Shown: in pieces, positions 36,217 to 45,452 of the stretch
How the letters are laid out: each line of letters starts with the position of its first letter
How positions within the stretch are numbered: position 1 is the first letter of the stretch
Source of the DNA: Pseudomonadota bacterium
GTDB lineage: Bacteria > Pseudomonadota > Gammaproteobacteria > Burkholderiales > Burkholderiaceae_C
Reading direction: 5' to 3'
NCBI GenBank assembly: GCA_020161065.1
Contig: JAIUPH010000026.1
Span: forward strand, 1-64,000
DNA: 64,000 nt
The notes under the pieces: model-generated
What the model was told of the DNA's origin: nothing
What the model saw: the letters and a program-made list of their open reading frames with translations, nothing else
Database searches by the model: none
Made by a program: the position numbers and the translations under genes

Positions 36217-37733
36217 GTGCTGGTCTCCCGCGCCCACACGGTCACCGCGGCGGCCGGCAGCGGCGCGTCGCGGCGCGTCTCCAGCCAGAAGCGCCGCAGC
36301 AGGTTACCCGCCACCTGCAGCCGGTAGCCGGCGCTGGCGCGCAGGTCGCTCAGCGGCTGGAAGTCCTGCGCCAGCGCGGCGGTGGCGGCCTGCAGCGTGG
36401 CCTCGGTCCAGGGCCGGCCCTGCAGCGCGGCCTCGGCCTGCGCGGCGCGCTTGACGGTGGCCGCCAGGCCGCCGAAGGCCAGGCGCGCGGCGCGTACCGT
36501 GTCGCCGTCGAGGTCGATCGCCAACGCCGCGCACAGCGCCGAGATGTCGCTGTCGAAACGCTTGCTGATCTTGTAGGCGCGCAGCGCGGTCTGCGTCTGC
36601 TTCCGAGTTTGCGACTGCATCTGCGACCGCGCCTGCGGCAGCGGCACGACCAGGCCGCGCACGAACTCGCCGGACTGCAGCTCGTTCTTCATGTAGCCGG
36701 TGTAGAAGTCGGCCAGCGCCAGCTCGCGCAGGCGCCCCCGCTGCTGCAGCACGATGCGCGCGTCCAGCGCCATCAGCACCGGCGCCGAATCGCCGATCGG
36801 CGAGCCGTTGGCGACGTTGCCGCCCATCGTGCCGGCGTGGCGCACCGGCGGCGACGCGAAGCGCAGCCACAGCTCGCGCAATTGCGGCCAGTATTCGCAC
36901 AGCGCGGCCCAGGCGGCTTCCAGCGACGCCGCGGCGCCGATGCGCAGCGTGCCGTCGACCACCTCGATGCGCTGCAACTCGGCCACCGCGCCGACGTGGA
37001 TCAGCTCGGGCAACTCGCGCATTTGCTTGTTGACCCACAGCCCGATGTCGGTGGCGCCGGCCAGCAGCCGCGCCTGCGGGTGGTCGGCATACAGCGTGGC
37101 CAGCTCGTCGGCCGTGCGCGGCGCCCAGAAGCGGCCCTGGTAGACCAGCGGCGGGTCTTGCGCCAGGGTGCGCAGCGCGGCGATGGTGGCGGCGTGGTCG
37201 GGCTCGGGCGCGGCGCTCTGCAGCGCCTGCTCGCCGGCGTCGAGGATCGGCCGGTAGCCGGTGCAGCGGCACAGGTTGCCGGCCAGCGCGTCGGCAAGGT
37301 CCTGCCGCGACGGTCGCGTGCCGGCGGCCTGGTGCTGGCGCCGGCAGGCCCACAGCGACATCACGAAGCCGGGGGTGCAGAAGCCGCATTGCGAGCCGTG
37401 GCAGTCGACCATCGCCTGCTGCACCGGGTGCAGCGTCGCCGCGCCGTCGCGCGCCGGCGGCGACAGGTCTTCGACCGTGAACACCGCCTGGCCGTCGAGC
37501 ATCGGCAGGAACTGGATGCAGGCGTTGACGGTCTCGGTGTGCAGCCGGCCCTGCGCGTCGAGCCGCCCCAGCGCGACGGTGCAGGCACCGCAATCGCCCT
37601 CGGCGCAACCCTCTTTGGTGCCGGTGCAGTGCCGGTCTTCGCGCAGCCAGTCGAGCAGGCTGCGGGTCGGCGGCGCGTCGGCGATGCTGACGATCTGTCC
37701 GCGGTGGACCAGGCGGATCGGGCGCTGCGTCAT
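36213..37733 (-). CDS. xdhA: Xanthine dehydrogenase, iron-sulfur and FAD subunit
   Basis: The product has 506 residues, combining both redox domains. Two [2Fe-2S] clusters: the plant-type CAEGDCGACT near residue 45 and the alpha-helical CGFCTPGFVMS with NLCRCTGYRPIL near 115-160. The FAD domain follows (LLAGATDIGLWVN, GGNVANGSPIGDSAPVLMALD). A small insert SQMQSQTRKQTQTALRA near residue 375 is rich in Gln/Thr and unusual. Start ATG 37733 with AGGAA upstream. It is the first gene of xdhABC, divergent from lysR and linked to guanine deaminase and a purine importer. Confidence 0.93.
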   Translation of the reverse strand: MTQRPIRLVHRGQIVSIADAPPTRSLLDWLREDRHCTGTKEGCAEGDCGACTVALGRLDAQGRLHTETVNACIQFLPMLDGQAVFTVEDLSPPARDGAATLHPVQQAMVDCHGSQCGFCTPGFVMSLWACRRQHQAAGTRPSRQDLADALAGNLCRCTGYRPILDAGEQALQSAAPEPDHAATIAALRTLAQDPPLVYQGRFWAPRTADELATLYADHPQARLLAGATDIGLWVNKQMRELPELIHVGAVAELQRIEVVDGTLRIGAAASLEAAWAALCEYWPQLRELWLRFASPPVRHAGTMGGNVANGSPIGDSAPVLMALDARIVLQQRGRLRELALADFYTGYMKNELQSGEFVRGLVVPLPQARSQMQSQTRKQTQTALRAYKISKRFDSDISALCAALAIDLDGDTVRAARLAFGGLAATVKRAAQAEAALQGRPWTEATLQAATAALAQDFQPLSDLRASAGYRLQVAGNLLRRFWLETRRDAPLPAAAVTVWARETST

Positions 37734-37774
37734 CGTGGTTCCTGGGCTCTCGGTGTTTGCCCGAAGGTAGCGCG

Positions 37775-37806
37775 ATGCGTGCCTGCGTGTATACGATGGC
37801 ACGCAT
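37775..37806. promoter_or_regulatory. Inverted repeat in the xdhA-lysR divergent promoter
   Basis: ATGCGTGCC (37775-37783) is repeated in inverse as GGCACGCAT (37798-37806), with 14 bases between including GTATAC. The position, between xdhA (start 37733) and lysR (start 37828), suits a LysR-type regulator binding site for dual control. Confidence 0.6.
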
Positions 37807-37827
37807 ACTGCATATTGCCGCAAGCAT

Positions 37828-38805
37828 ATGGCCCGCCGCACGGAACTGGCGACGATAGACCTCCACCTCATCCGGGTCTTGCACACTTTGATCAGTGAAC
37901 GCAGCGTCTCGCGGGCGGCCTTGCGCCTGGCCAGCAGCCAGCCCGCCGTCAGCGCGCAACTGCGCCGCCTGCGCGAGTTGACGGGCGACGCGCTGCTGGT
38001 GCGCGCCGGCGGCGGCATGCAGCCCACCGCCGCGGCGCTGCAGTTGCTGGAGCCGGCGGCCCAGGTGCTGAGCGGCGCCGACCGGCTGTTCAACCGCCGG
38101 CTGCGCAGCCAGCCCTTCGACGCCGCGGCCAGCGAGGCGCTGCTGCGCATTGCCGCCAGCGACTACCTCGACCCGCTGTTCCTGCCCGCGCTGGTCGGCC
38201 AGGTCAAGCGGCTGGCGCCCGGCGTGCGGCTGGAGCTGATGCCGCTGACGCGCGAGTACGACTACCGCCGCCACCTGGCCAACGGCGATGTCGACCTGGT
38301 CATCGGCAACTGGCTGCAGCCGCCCGCCGAGCTGCACCTGGCGCGGCTGATCAGCGACGAGGTGGTGTGCCTGGTGGCCGCGGGCCACCCCGCCGCCGCC
38401 GGCCGCGGCTGGACGGTGCAGACATACCTCGACTGCGAGCACGTGGCGCCGATGCCGCTGCACCCGGGCGCGCTGGGCGTCATCGACGAGCACCTGGCCG
38501 CGCAGGGCGCCGAGCGGCGCATCGCGGTGCGCGCCTCGCACTTCGGGCTGATCCCGCTGATGGTGGCCGAAAGCCTGCTCGTGCTGACCACCGGGCGGCT
38601 GTTCTGCAGCCGCTACGCCGGCGCACTGCCGGTGCGCATCGTGCGCTGCCCGGTGGCGTTTCCGCCGCTCACCTACTACCAGCTGTGGCACGAGCTGACG
38701 CACCAGGCGCCGGCGATGCGCTGGTTCCGCGAACAGGTGCGCGACGTGGCGCGCCAGCTGCCGCAGCGCGCGTCGCCGCTGCCGGCGCCGTCGGGCCGCG
38801 CATGA
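37828..38805 (+). CDS. LysR-family transcriptional regulator of purine catabolism
   Basis: The product has 325 residues. The N-terminal HTH is seen as LHLIRVLHTLISERSVSRAA, LRLASSQPAVSAQLRRLREL and TGDALLVRAGGGMQPTAAAL. The C-terminal effector domain shows the usual LRIAASDYLDPLFLP start and a PBP-like fold. It is divergent from xdhABC and overlaps guaD (ATGA), so it likely controls both, responding to a purine or urate; the ligand is inference. A 9-base inverted repeat sits in the gap to xdhA. Confidence 0.9.
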   Translation: MARRTELATIDLHLIRVLHTLISERSVSRAALRLASSQPAVSAQLRRLRELTGDALLVRAGGGMQPTAAALQLLEPAAQVLSGADRLFNRRLRSQPFDAAASEALLRIAASDYLDPLFLPALVGQVKRLAPGVRLELMPLTREYDYRRHLANGDVDLVIGNWLQPPAELHLARLISDEVVCLVAAGHPAAAGRGWTVQTYLDCEHVAPMPLHPGALGVIDEHLAAQGAERRIAVRASHFGLIPLMVAESLLVLTTGRLFCSRYAGALPVRIVRCPVAFPPLTYYQLWHELTHQAPAMRWFREQVRDVARQLPQRASPLPAPSGRA

Positions 38806-40130
38806 TCGCCATCCGCGCCGACCTGCTCGACTTCACTGCGGCGCCGCGCTGGGGCGACACGGGCGATGGCGGCCACAGCGGCCACGGCGGTGAGCCCGCC
38901 GTGCGCTGGCGCCCCGACCACTGGCTGCTGGTCGACGCGCAAGGCCGCATCGCCGGCGTGCAGCCGGGCGCCGTCGAGCCGGGCCCCGCCTACGCGCGCG
39001 ACGACCAGCGCGGCCGGCTGCTGCTGCCGGGCTTCATCGACACGCATGTCCACAGCCCGCAGATCGAGGTCATCGCCAGCTTCGGCACCGAGTTGCTCGA
39101 CTGGCTGCAGCGCTACACCTTCCCCGCCGAGCGCGCCTGGGCCGACCCCGCGGTGGCGGCCGCCGGCTCGGCGCGCTTCCTCGACGCCTTGCTGGCCCAC
39201 GGCACCACGGCCGCGGTGGTGTTCCCCACCGTGCACAAGGGCTCGGCCGAGGCGCTGTTCCAGGCGGCGCAGCAGCGCGGCATGCGCCTCGTCGCCGGCA
39301 AGGTGCTGATGGACCGCCACGCGCCCGACGGCCTGCGCGACGACGACTTGGCGCAGGCCGAGCGCGATTGCGTCGACCTCATCGAGCGCTGGCACGGCCG
39401 CGGCCGCAACGCCTACGCGGTGACCGTGCGCTTCGCGCCGACCAGCACGCCGGCGCAATTGGCGATGGCCGGCGCGCTGTGCCGCGCCGACGCCAGCCTG
39501 TACCTGCAGACCCACGTCGCCGAGAACCGCGTCGAGGTGCAGTGGGTGCAGCGCCTGTTTCCCGCGGCGCGCAGCTACCTCGACGTCTACGCGCAAGCCG
39601 GGTTGCTGCACCCGCGCTCGGTACTGGCGCACGGCATCTGGCTCGACGAAGCCGACCTCGGCACGCTGCGCGACAGCGGCGCGCAGATCGCCTTCTGCCC
39701 CAGCAGCAACCTCTTCCTCGGCAGCGGGCTGATGGACTGGCCGCAGCGCCAGGCGGCCGGCGTGGCCGTCAGCGTGGGCAGCGACGTCGGCGGCGGCACC
39801 AGCTTGTCGCTGCCGCGAACGCTGGCCGACGGCTACAAGGTGCAGGCGCTGGCCGGCCACCGGCTGACGGCGTGGACCGCGCTGCACGCCGCGACGCGCG
39901 GCGCCGCCGACGCCTTGAAGCTGGCGCACGAGATCGGCAGCCTCGACGCCGGCTGCCTGGCCGACGTCTGCCTGTGGGACTGGTCGCGCGACGCCGTCGG
40001 CGAGCGGCGGCTGGCCGTCGCGCAAGACCTGCACGAGAAACTCTTCGCCTGGATGACGCTGGCCGACGCCGGCCACCTGGCCGCCACCTACGTGGCCGGC
40101 CGCAGGCTTTACACGAGGGCCGACCGATGA
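38802..40130 (+). CDS. guaD: Guanine deaminase
   Basis: The product has 442 residues. Amidohydrolase motifs in order: LLLPGFIDTHVHSPQIEV, TVRFAPTSTPAQLAMAG, LQTHVAENRVEVQWV, VLAHGIWLDEADLGTL, FCPSSNLFLGSG and GSDVGGGTSLSLPRTL. It converts guanine to xanthine, feeding XdhAB. An N-terminal insert WGDTGDGGHSGHGGEPAV (about residues 16-33), rich in Gly/His, is not typical of the family. The start overlaps the lysR stop (ATGA), and its TGA overlaps the ABC ATPase ATG. Confidence 0.92.
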   Translation: MIAIRADLLDFTAAPRWGDTGDGGHSGHGGEPAVRWRPDHWLLVDAQGRIAGVQPGAVEPGPAYARDDQRGRLLLPGFIDTHVHSPQIEVIASFGTELLDWLQRYTFPAERAWADPAVAAAGSARFLDALLAHGTTAAVVFPTVHKGSAEALFQAAQQRGMRLVAGKVLMDRHAPDGLRDDDLAQAERDCVDLIERWHGRGRNAYAVTVRFAPTSTPAQLAMAGALCRADASLYLQTHVAENRVEVQWVQRLFPAARSYLDVYAQAGLLHPRSVLAHGIWLDEADLGTLRDSGAQIAFCPSSNLFLGSGLMDWPQRQAAGVAVSVGSDVGGGTSLSLPRTLADGYKVQALAGHRLTAWTALHAATRGAADALKLAHEIGSLDAGCLADVCLWDWSRDAVGERRLAVAQDLHEKLFAWMTLADAGHLAATYVAGRRLYTRADR

Positions 40131-41674
40131 AGCAGCACGCCGCAGCGACGCCGCGCCTGGCGCTGGCCGGCATCAGCAAGCAATACCCCGCCGTGCGCGC
40201 CAACGACGGCGTGTCGCTCACCGTGCAGCCCGGCGAGATCCACGCCGTGCTGGGCGAGAACGGCGCCGGCAAAAGCACGCTGATGAAGATCATCTACGGC
40301 GCCGTGCAGCCCGACGAAGGCAGCATCCGCTGGAACGGCCAGCCGGTGCAGATCAAAAGCCCGGCGGCGGCGCGCGAGCTGGGCATCAGCATGGTCTACC
40401 AGCACTTCTCGCTGTTCGACACGCTGACCGTGGCCGAGAACGTGTGGCTCGGCCTCGACAAGGCCGGCAGCCTGGCCGCGGTGGCGCGGCGCATCGGCGA
40501 GGTGGCGCACACCTACGGGCTGGACCTCGATGCGCAGCGCCCGGTGCATTCCTTGAGCGTGGGCGAGAAGCAGCGCGTGGAAATCGTGCGCGCGCTGCTG
40601 ACCGACCCGCAGTTGCTGATCCTCGACGAGCCGACCTCGGTGCTGACGCCGCAGGCCGTGGACAAGCTCTTCGTCACGCTGCGCCGATTGGCCGACGGCG
40701 GCTGCAGCATCCTCTACATCAGCCACAAGCTCGACGAGATCCGCAGCCTGTGCCACCACTGCACCGTGCTGCGCGGCGGCAAGGTCACCGGCGAGGTCGA
40801 CCCGACCAAGGAGACCAACGCCAGCCTGTCGCGGCTGATGATCGGCGCCGAGCCGCCGCCGCTGCAGCACGTGGCGCGCGCGCCGGGGCCGGTGGTGCTG
40901 GCGGTGCAGGGCTTGTCGCTGCCGCGCCAGCACCCGTTCGGCGTCGACCTGCGCGACATCGCCTTCGAGGTGCGCGCCGGCGAGGTGCTGGGCATCGCCG
41001 GCGTCTCGGGCAACGGCCAGCAGGAGTTGATGGCCGCGCTCTCGGGCGAAGACCGGCGCGCCGCCGCCGCCAGCATCCGCCTGAAGGGCGCCGCCATCGC
41101 CGCGCATTCGCCGCGCCGCCGCCGCCACGAAGGCCTGCACTTCGTGCCCGAAGAGCGGCTGGGCCGCGGCGCGGTGCCGACGCTGAGCCTTTCGAATAAC
41201 ACATTACTCACGAGGACCGGTCCGGTGCGCAAGAGCGGCTGGATCGCCAGCGCCGAGGTGCGCGCGCTGGCCGAGCACCTGATCCAGCGCTTCCAGGTCA
41301 AGGCCGGCGGCCCCGGCGCGGCGGCGCGCAGCCTGTCGGGCGGCAACCTGCAGAAGTTCATCGTCGGCCGCGAGATCGACGCCGGCCCGACGCTGCTGAT
41401 CGTCAGCCAGCCGACCTGGGGCGTCGACGTCGGCGCCGCGGCGCTGATCCGCGGCGAGCTGCTCAAGCTGCGCGACGCCGGCTGCGCGCTGCTGGTGGTC
41501 AGCGAGGAACTCGACGAGCTGTTCGAGATCAGCGACCGGCTGCTGGTGATGGCGCAGGGCCGCGTCTCGCCCGCGCTGCCGCGCGCCGAGGCGACGGTGG
41601 AGCGCATCGGCGCCTGGATGAGCGGGCTGTGGCCGGGCGCGGCCCCGCAGGAGGCGAGCCATGCTGCGGCTTGA
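40127..41674 (+). CDS. Nucleoside/purine ABC importer, double ATP-binding protein
   Basis: The product has 515 residues with two ATPase halves. Half one: Walker A GENGAGKSTLMK, signature LSVGEKQRVEI, Walker B LLILDEPTSVLTP. Half two: a modified P-loop GVSGNGQQELMAAL, signature LSGGNLQKFIVGREI, and LLIVSQPTWGVDVGAA. The second site is degenerate, the usual pattern of YufO/NupO-type nucleoside importers. It energises the two permeases downstream. Position directly behind guaD makes guanine, xanthine or a nucleoside the likely cargo. Confidence 0.9.
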   Translation: MKQHAAATPRLALAGISKQYPAVRANDGVSLTVQPGEIHAVLGENGAGKSTLMKIIYGAVQPDEGSIRWNGQPVQIKSPAAARELGISMVYQHFSLFDTLTVAENVWLGLDKAGSLAAVARRIGEVAHTYGLDLDAQRPVHSLSVGEKQRVEIVRALLTDPQLLILDEPTSVLTPQAVDKLFVTLRRLADGGCSILYISHKLDEIRSLCHHCTVLRGGKVTGEVDPTKETNASLSRLMIGAEPPPLQHVARAPGPVVLAVQGLSLPRQHPFGVDLRDIAFEVRAGEVLGIAGVSGNGQQELMAALSGEDRRAAAASIRLKGAAIAAHSPRRRRHEGLHFVPEERLGRGAVPTLSLSNNTLLTRTGPVRKSGWIASAEVRALAEHLIQRFQVKAGGPGAAARSLSGGNLQKFIVGREIDAGPTLLIVSQPTWGVDVGAAALIRGELLKLRDAGCALLVVSEELDELFEISDRLLVMAQGRVSPALPRAEATVERIGAWMSGLWPGAAPQEASHAAA

Positions 41675-42725
41675 AGCGCGGGCGCAGCCGTCGCGGGCGC
41701 TGTCCATCGCCTCGCCGCTGCTGGCGCTGGCGGTGACGGTGCTGATCGGCATCGGCCTGTTCGTCATGCTCGGCAAGGACCCCTTGCGCGGGTTGCAGAT
41801 GTTCTTCGTCGAGCCGCTGAAAAGCGGCTATGCGCTGTCGGAACTGTCGGTCAAGGCCACGCCGCTGGTGCTGATCGCGCTCGGCCTGGCGTTGTGCTTT
41901 CGCGCCAACGTCTGGAACATCGGCGCCGAAGGGCAGTTCGTGATCGGCGCGGCCGCCGCCGGCTGGGTGGCGATGCAGGCCGGCCCGGGCACGACGCGCT
42001 GGATCGTCGTCGCGATCCTCGTCGCCGGCGTACTCGGCGGCATGCTGTGGGCGGCCATCGTCGCGCTGCTGCGCGACCGCTTCAACGCCAACGAAATCCT
42101 GGTCAGCCTGATGCTGGTGTACGTCGCCGACATGCTGCTGTCGTACCTGGTCTACGGGCCCTGGAAGGACCCCAAGGGCTACAACTTCCCGCAGACCATC
42201 ACCTTCGACGCGGCCACCAAGATCCCGCGCCTGCTGCCCAATTTGCGCGCCAACGTCGGCGTGCTGGTGGCGCTGGCGGCGGTGGCCGGCATGTGGGTCT
42301 TCATGTTCCGCATGTACCGCGGCTTTGCGCTGCAGGTGGGCGGGCTGGCGCCGCTGGCGGCGCGTTATGCCGGCTTCTCGTCGCGCAGCGCGCTGTGGAC
42401 GGCGATGCTGGTCTCCGGCGGCCTGGCCGGGCTGGCCGGCGCGCTGGAAGCGGCCGGGCCGCTGGGCCAGCTCACGCCCTACGTGCCGGCCGGCTACGGC
42501 TTCGCGGCCATCATCGTCGCCTTCGTCGGCCGGCTGCATCCGGTGGGCATCGTGTTCTCGGCGATCCTGATGAGCATGTTCTACATCGGCGGCGAGCTGG
42601 CGCAGTCGCGCCTGGGGCTGCCCAAGTCGCTGACCGGCGTCTTCCAGGGCCTGCTGCTGTTCACGCTGCTGGCCTGCGACACGCTGATCAACTACCGCGT
42701 GCGCTTCGGCCGCCGCAAGGGTTGA
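41661..42725 (+). CDS. Nucleoside/purine ABC importer, first permease
   Basis: The product has 354 residues with about ten membrane segments. Family features: LSELSVKATPLVLIALGLAL, CFRANVWNIGAEGQFVIGA, and NANEILVSLMLVYVADMLL, matching the branched-type permeases of BMP-dependent nucleoside importers (YufP/NupP). The ATG at 41661 lies inside the end of the ATPase gene (14-base overlap). It pairs with the following permease. Confidence 0.9.
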   Translation: MLRLEARAQPSRALSIASPLLALAVTVLIGIGLFVMLGKDPLRGLQMFFVEPLKSGYALSELSVKATPLVLIALGLALCFRANVWNIGAEGQFVIGAAAAGWVAMQAGPGTTRWIVVAILVAGVLGGMLWAAIVALLRDRFNANEILVSLMLVYVADMLLSYLVYGPWKDPKGYNFPQTITFDAATKIPRLLPNLRANVGVLVALAAVAGMWVFMFRMYRGFALQVGGLAPLAARYAGFSSRSALWTAMLVSGGLAGLAGALEAAGPLGQLTPYVPAGYGFAAIIVAFVGRLHPVGIVFSAILMSMFYIGGELAQSRLGLPKSLTGVFQGLLLFTLLACDTLINYRVRFGRRKG

Positions 42726-42738
42726 GGGAGCCGCCGCC

Positions 42739-43659
42739 ATGGAGAGCTTTGCACTGCTGATCGCTGCGACGCTGAACGCCGGCACCGTGCTGGCAATCGC
42801 CGGCCTGGGCCTGTTGATCAACGAACGCGCCGGCGTCGTCAACCTGGGCGCCGAGGGCATGATGCTGGTGGCCGCGATCGCCGGCTTCGCCGCCACCGCC
42901 ACCACCGGCAGCGACCTGCTGGGCTTTTGCGCCGGCGCGGCGGCCGGCGCGCTGCTGGCGCTGGCCTTCGGCGCGCTGGTGATCGGGCTCAACACCAACC
43001 AGTACGCCACCGGGCTGGCGCTGTCGCTGTTCGGCGCCGGCTTCTCGGCCTTTGCCGGCATCGGCTTCACGCAGGCCAAGCTGGGCGAGCGCGCCGCCTT
43101 CGCGGTGCCGGGGCTGGCCGATCTGCCCTTCGTCGGGCCGGCGCTGTTCCGCCAGCACCCGATGGTCTACCTGGCGATGGCGCTGGCCGCGGCGCTGGCC
43201 TGGTTCCTCTACCGCAGCCGCGCCGGGCTGGTGCTGCGCGCGGTCGGCGAGTCGCCCGAGTCCGCTCATGCGCTGGGTTATCCGGTGCGCTTGATCCGCC
43301 TGGCCGCGGTGTGCGCCGGCGGCGCGCTGTGCGGGCTGGCGGGGGCTTACCTGTCGGTGGTCTATTCGCCGCTGTGGATGGAAGGCATGGTCGCGGGCAA
43401 GGGCTGGATCGCGCTGGCGCTGACCACCTTCGCCACCTGGCGGCCGGCGCGCGTGCTGCTGGGCGCGTATCTGTTCGGCGGCGTGACGATGCTGCAGTTC
43501 CACCTGCAGGGCCAGGGCGTCGAAGTGGCCAGCCAGTTGCTGACCATGCTGCCGTACCTGGCCACCATCGTCGTGCTGGTGCTGATTTCGCGCGACGCCG
43601 GCTTCATCAAGCTCAACATGCCCGCGTCGCTGGGCAAGCCTTTCCATCCCGGCGGCTGA
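42739..43659 (+). CDS. Nucleoside/purine ABC importer, second permease
   Basis: The product has 306 residues with about eight to nine membrane segments. Features: LIAATLNAGTVLAIAGLGLL, INERAGVVNLGAEGMMLVAA, LNTNQYATGLALSLFGAG and LRAVGESPESAHALGYPVRL. It matches the YufQ/NupQ family and forms the heterodimeric channel with the preceding permease. GAGGGAG lies before the ATG, 13 bases after the previous stop. Confidence 0.9.
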   Translation: MESFALLIAATLNAGTVLAIAGLGLLINERAGVVNLGAEGMMLVAAIAGFAATATTGSDLLGFCAGAAAGALLALAFGALVIGLNTNQYATGLALSLFGAGFSAFAGIGFTQAKLGERAAFAVPGLADLPFVGPALFRQHPMVYLAMALAAALAWFLYRSRAGLVLRAVGESPESAHALGYPVRLIRLAAVCAGGALCGLAGAYLSVVYSPLWMEGMVAGKGWIALALTTFATWRPARVLLGAYLFGGVTMLQFHLQGQGVEVASQLLTMLPYLATIVVLVLISRDAGFIKLNMPASLGKPFHPGG

Positions 43660-43705
43660 GGATAATTCGCCGCCATCCACGTCCAACCCCCAGGAGCGAG
43701 TTCCC

Positions 43706-44869
43706 ATGACCGACACCTCCAAGCGCCGCTGGCTCAAGCTGTCCAGCCTGTCCGCCGTGGCCGCCGCCGCGGCCCTTGCCGGCTGCGGCAAGAAGGAAGA
43801 ACCGCCGGCCCCGGTGGCCGCCGCCCCGGCCCCCGCCTCGGCGCCGGCGCCCAAGCCCGAGCCGCTGAAGATCGCCTTCGCCTACGTGGGCCCGGTGGGC
43901 GACGGCGGCTGGACCTTCGCGCACGACAACGGCCGCAAGGCGGTTGAGAAGGAATTCGGCGACAAGGTCGTCACCAGCTTCGTCGAGAAGGTGCCCGAGG
44001 CGGCCGACGCCGAGCGCGTGTTCCGCGACATGGTGGGCCAGGGCAACAAGCTGATCTTCGGCACCACCTTCGGCTACATGGAGCCGATGCTGAAGGTGGC
44101 GGCCGACAGCAAGGACGTGAAGTTCGAGCATGCCACCGGCTACAAGCAGGCCGACAACATGCGCACCTACGACAGCCGCACCTACGAGGGCGCCTACCTG
44201 GCCGGCGTGATCGCCGGCGGCATGACCAAGAGCAACACGCTGGGCGTGGTGGGGTCGATTCCCATCCCCGAGGTCATTCGCAACATCAACAGCTTCACGC
44301 TGGGCGCGCAAAGCGTGAACCCGAAGGTCAAGACCAAGGTGGTGTGGGTCAACACCTGGTACGACACCGCCAAGGAAACCGAGGCCGCGCAAAGCCTGAT
44401 CAACCAGGGCGCCGACGTGCTGTTCCAGAACACCGACAGCTCGGCCGTGCTGCAGACCGCCGGCAAGAACAAGAAGTACGCCTTCGGCTGGGACAGCGAC
44501 ATGACCGCCTACGCGCCCGAGGCGCACCTGGCCAGCGCGGTGATCAACTGGGCGCCGTACTACATCAAGGCCGTGAAGGAAGCGCTGGACGGCAGCTGGA
44601 AGGGCGGCGGCCACACCTGGTGGGGCGTCAAGGAAGGCGCGATCGACATCGTCTCGATCAGCGACAAGGTGAGCGCCGAGCTGAAGGAAAAGGTCGAGAA
44701 GGCCAAGGCCGGCCTCAAGGACGGCAGCTTCGCGATCTGGAAGGGCCCCATCGTCGGCCAGGACGGCAAGCCCGTCGTCAAGGCCGACGAAACGGCCGAC
44801 GACAAGTTCCTCTCGGGCATCAACTTCTACGTCAAGGGCGTGGAAGGGAAGATCCCGAGCGGCAAGTGA
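43706..44869 (+). CDS. BMP-family substrate-binding lipoprotein of the purine importer
   Basis: The product has 387 residues. The signal peptide is of the lipoprotein type (ALAGCGKKEE), followed by an Ala/Pro linker and a BMP/Med domain: KIAFAYVGPVGDGGWTFAHD, YEGAYLAGVIAGGMTKSNTLG, TWYDTAKETEAAQSLINQGA and YAFGWDSDMTAYAPEAHLAS. It captures the nucleoside or purine base outside the membrane. GGAG lies 10 bases before the ATG; a GATAAT box at 43661-43666 may give extra transcription of this abundant subunit. A rho-independent terminator follows. Confidence 0.92.
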   Translation: MTDTSKRRWLKLSSLSAVAAAAALAGCGKKEEPPAPVAAAPAPASAPAPKPEPLKIAFAYVGPVGDGGWTFAHDNGRKAVEKEFGDKVVTSFVEKVPEAADAERVFRDMVGQGNKLIFGTTFGYMEPMLKVAADSKDVKFEHATGYKQADNMRTYDSRTYEGAYLAGVIAGGMTKSNTLGVVGSIPIPEVIRNINSFTLGAQSVNPKVKTKVVWVNTWYDTAKETEAAQSLINQGADVLFQNTDSSAVLQTAGKNKKYAFGWDSDMTAYAPEAHLASAVINWAPYYIKAVKEALDGSWKGGGHTWWGVKEGAIDIVSISDKVSAELKEKVEKAKAGLKDGSFAIWKGPIVGQDGKPVVKADETADDKFLSGINFYVKGVEGKIPSGK

Positions 44870-44907
44870 TGCCGGCGTAGCCGGCCGCCGCGCCGGTTGG
44901 CGGCACG

Positions 44908-44938
44908 AGCCCGTTCGCATGGCGCGGACGGGCTTTTT
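44908..44938 (+). terminator. Rho-independent terminator after the purine importer
   Basis: Stem AGCCCGT (44908-44914) pairs with ACGGGCT (44928-44934), followed by TTTTT. It ends the LysR-guaD-ABC transcription unit 39 bases after the BMP gene stop. Confidence 0.85.
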
Positions 44939-44958
44939 CATCAGCGCAAGCCATCGAG

Positions 44959-45420
44959 ATGATTCGCATCGGCCTGATTTCCGACACCCACGGCCTGCTC
45001 AGGCCGGAGGCGGTCTCGTTCCTGGCGGGCAGCGATCTCATCCTGCACGGCGGCGACATCGGCGGGCCGCAGATCCTGGACGAGTTGCGCCGCATCGCGC
45101 CCGTCACCGCCGTTCGCGGCAACAACGACCATGGAGATTGGGCGCAAGCCGTGCGCGAGTTCGAGCGGATCGAGGTCGGCGAGCACGGCATCTACCTGCT
45201 TCACGACCTGGCGCGGTTGGACATCGATCCGCAGGCCGCCGGCGTCCGCGTGGTCGTCTCCGGGCACTCTCATGTGCCGTCGGTCGTCGAACGCGAGCGC
45301 GTCTGGTTCGTCAACCCCGGCAGCGCCGGGCCAAGACGCTTCAAGCTTCCGGTCGCGGCCGGGGAACTGTGCATCGAGAATGCTCGGGTCTCGGCCAGGA
45401 CCGTCGTTCTGATCGAATGA
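44959..45420 (+). CDS. YfcE-like metallophosphoesterase
   Basis: The product has 153 residues. Calcineurin-like metal motifs are complete and in order: LISDTHGLL, ILHGGDIGGPQI, VRGNNDHGDW and VVSGHSHVPSV, then FVNPGSAGPRRF. The YfcE/MJ0936 subfamily (about 160-180 residues) hydrolyses phosphodiesters of unknown physiological identity. Base usage in this and the next four genes is slightly less GC-extreme than upstream. The gene starts 20 bases after the purine terminator, so it has its own promoter within or after that hairpin, or depends on readthrough. Confidence 0.9.
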   Translation: MIRIGLISDTHGLLRPEAVSFLAGSDLILHGGDIGGPQILDELRRIAPVTAVRGNNDHGDWAQAVREFERIEVGEHGIYLLHDLARLDIDPQAAGVRVVVSGHSHVPSVVERERVWFVNPGSAGPRRFKLPVAAGELCIENARVSARTVVLIE

Positions 45421-45452
45421 CGGCGGCTGCCGGACCTGGCAAAGGAACCACC

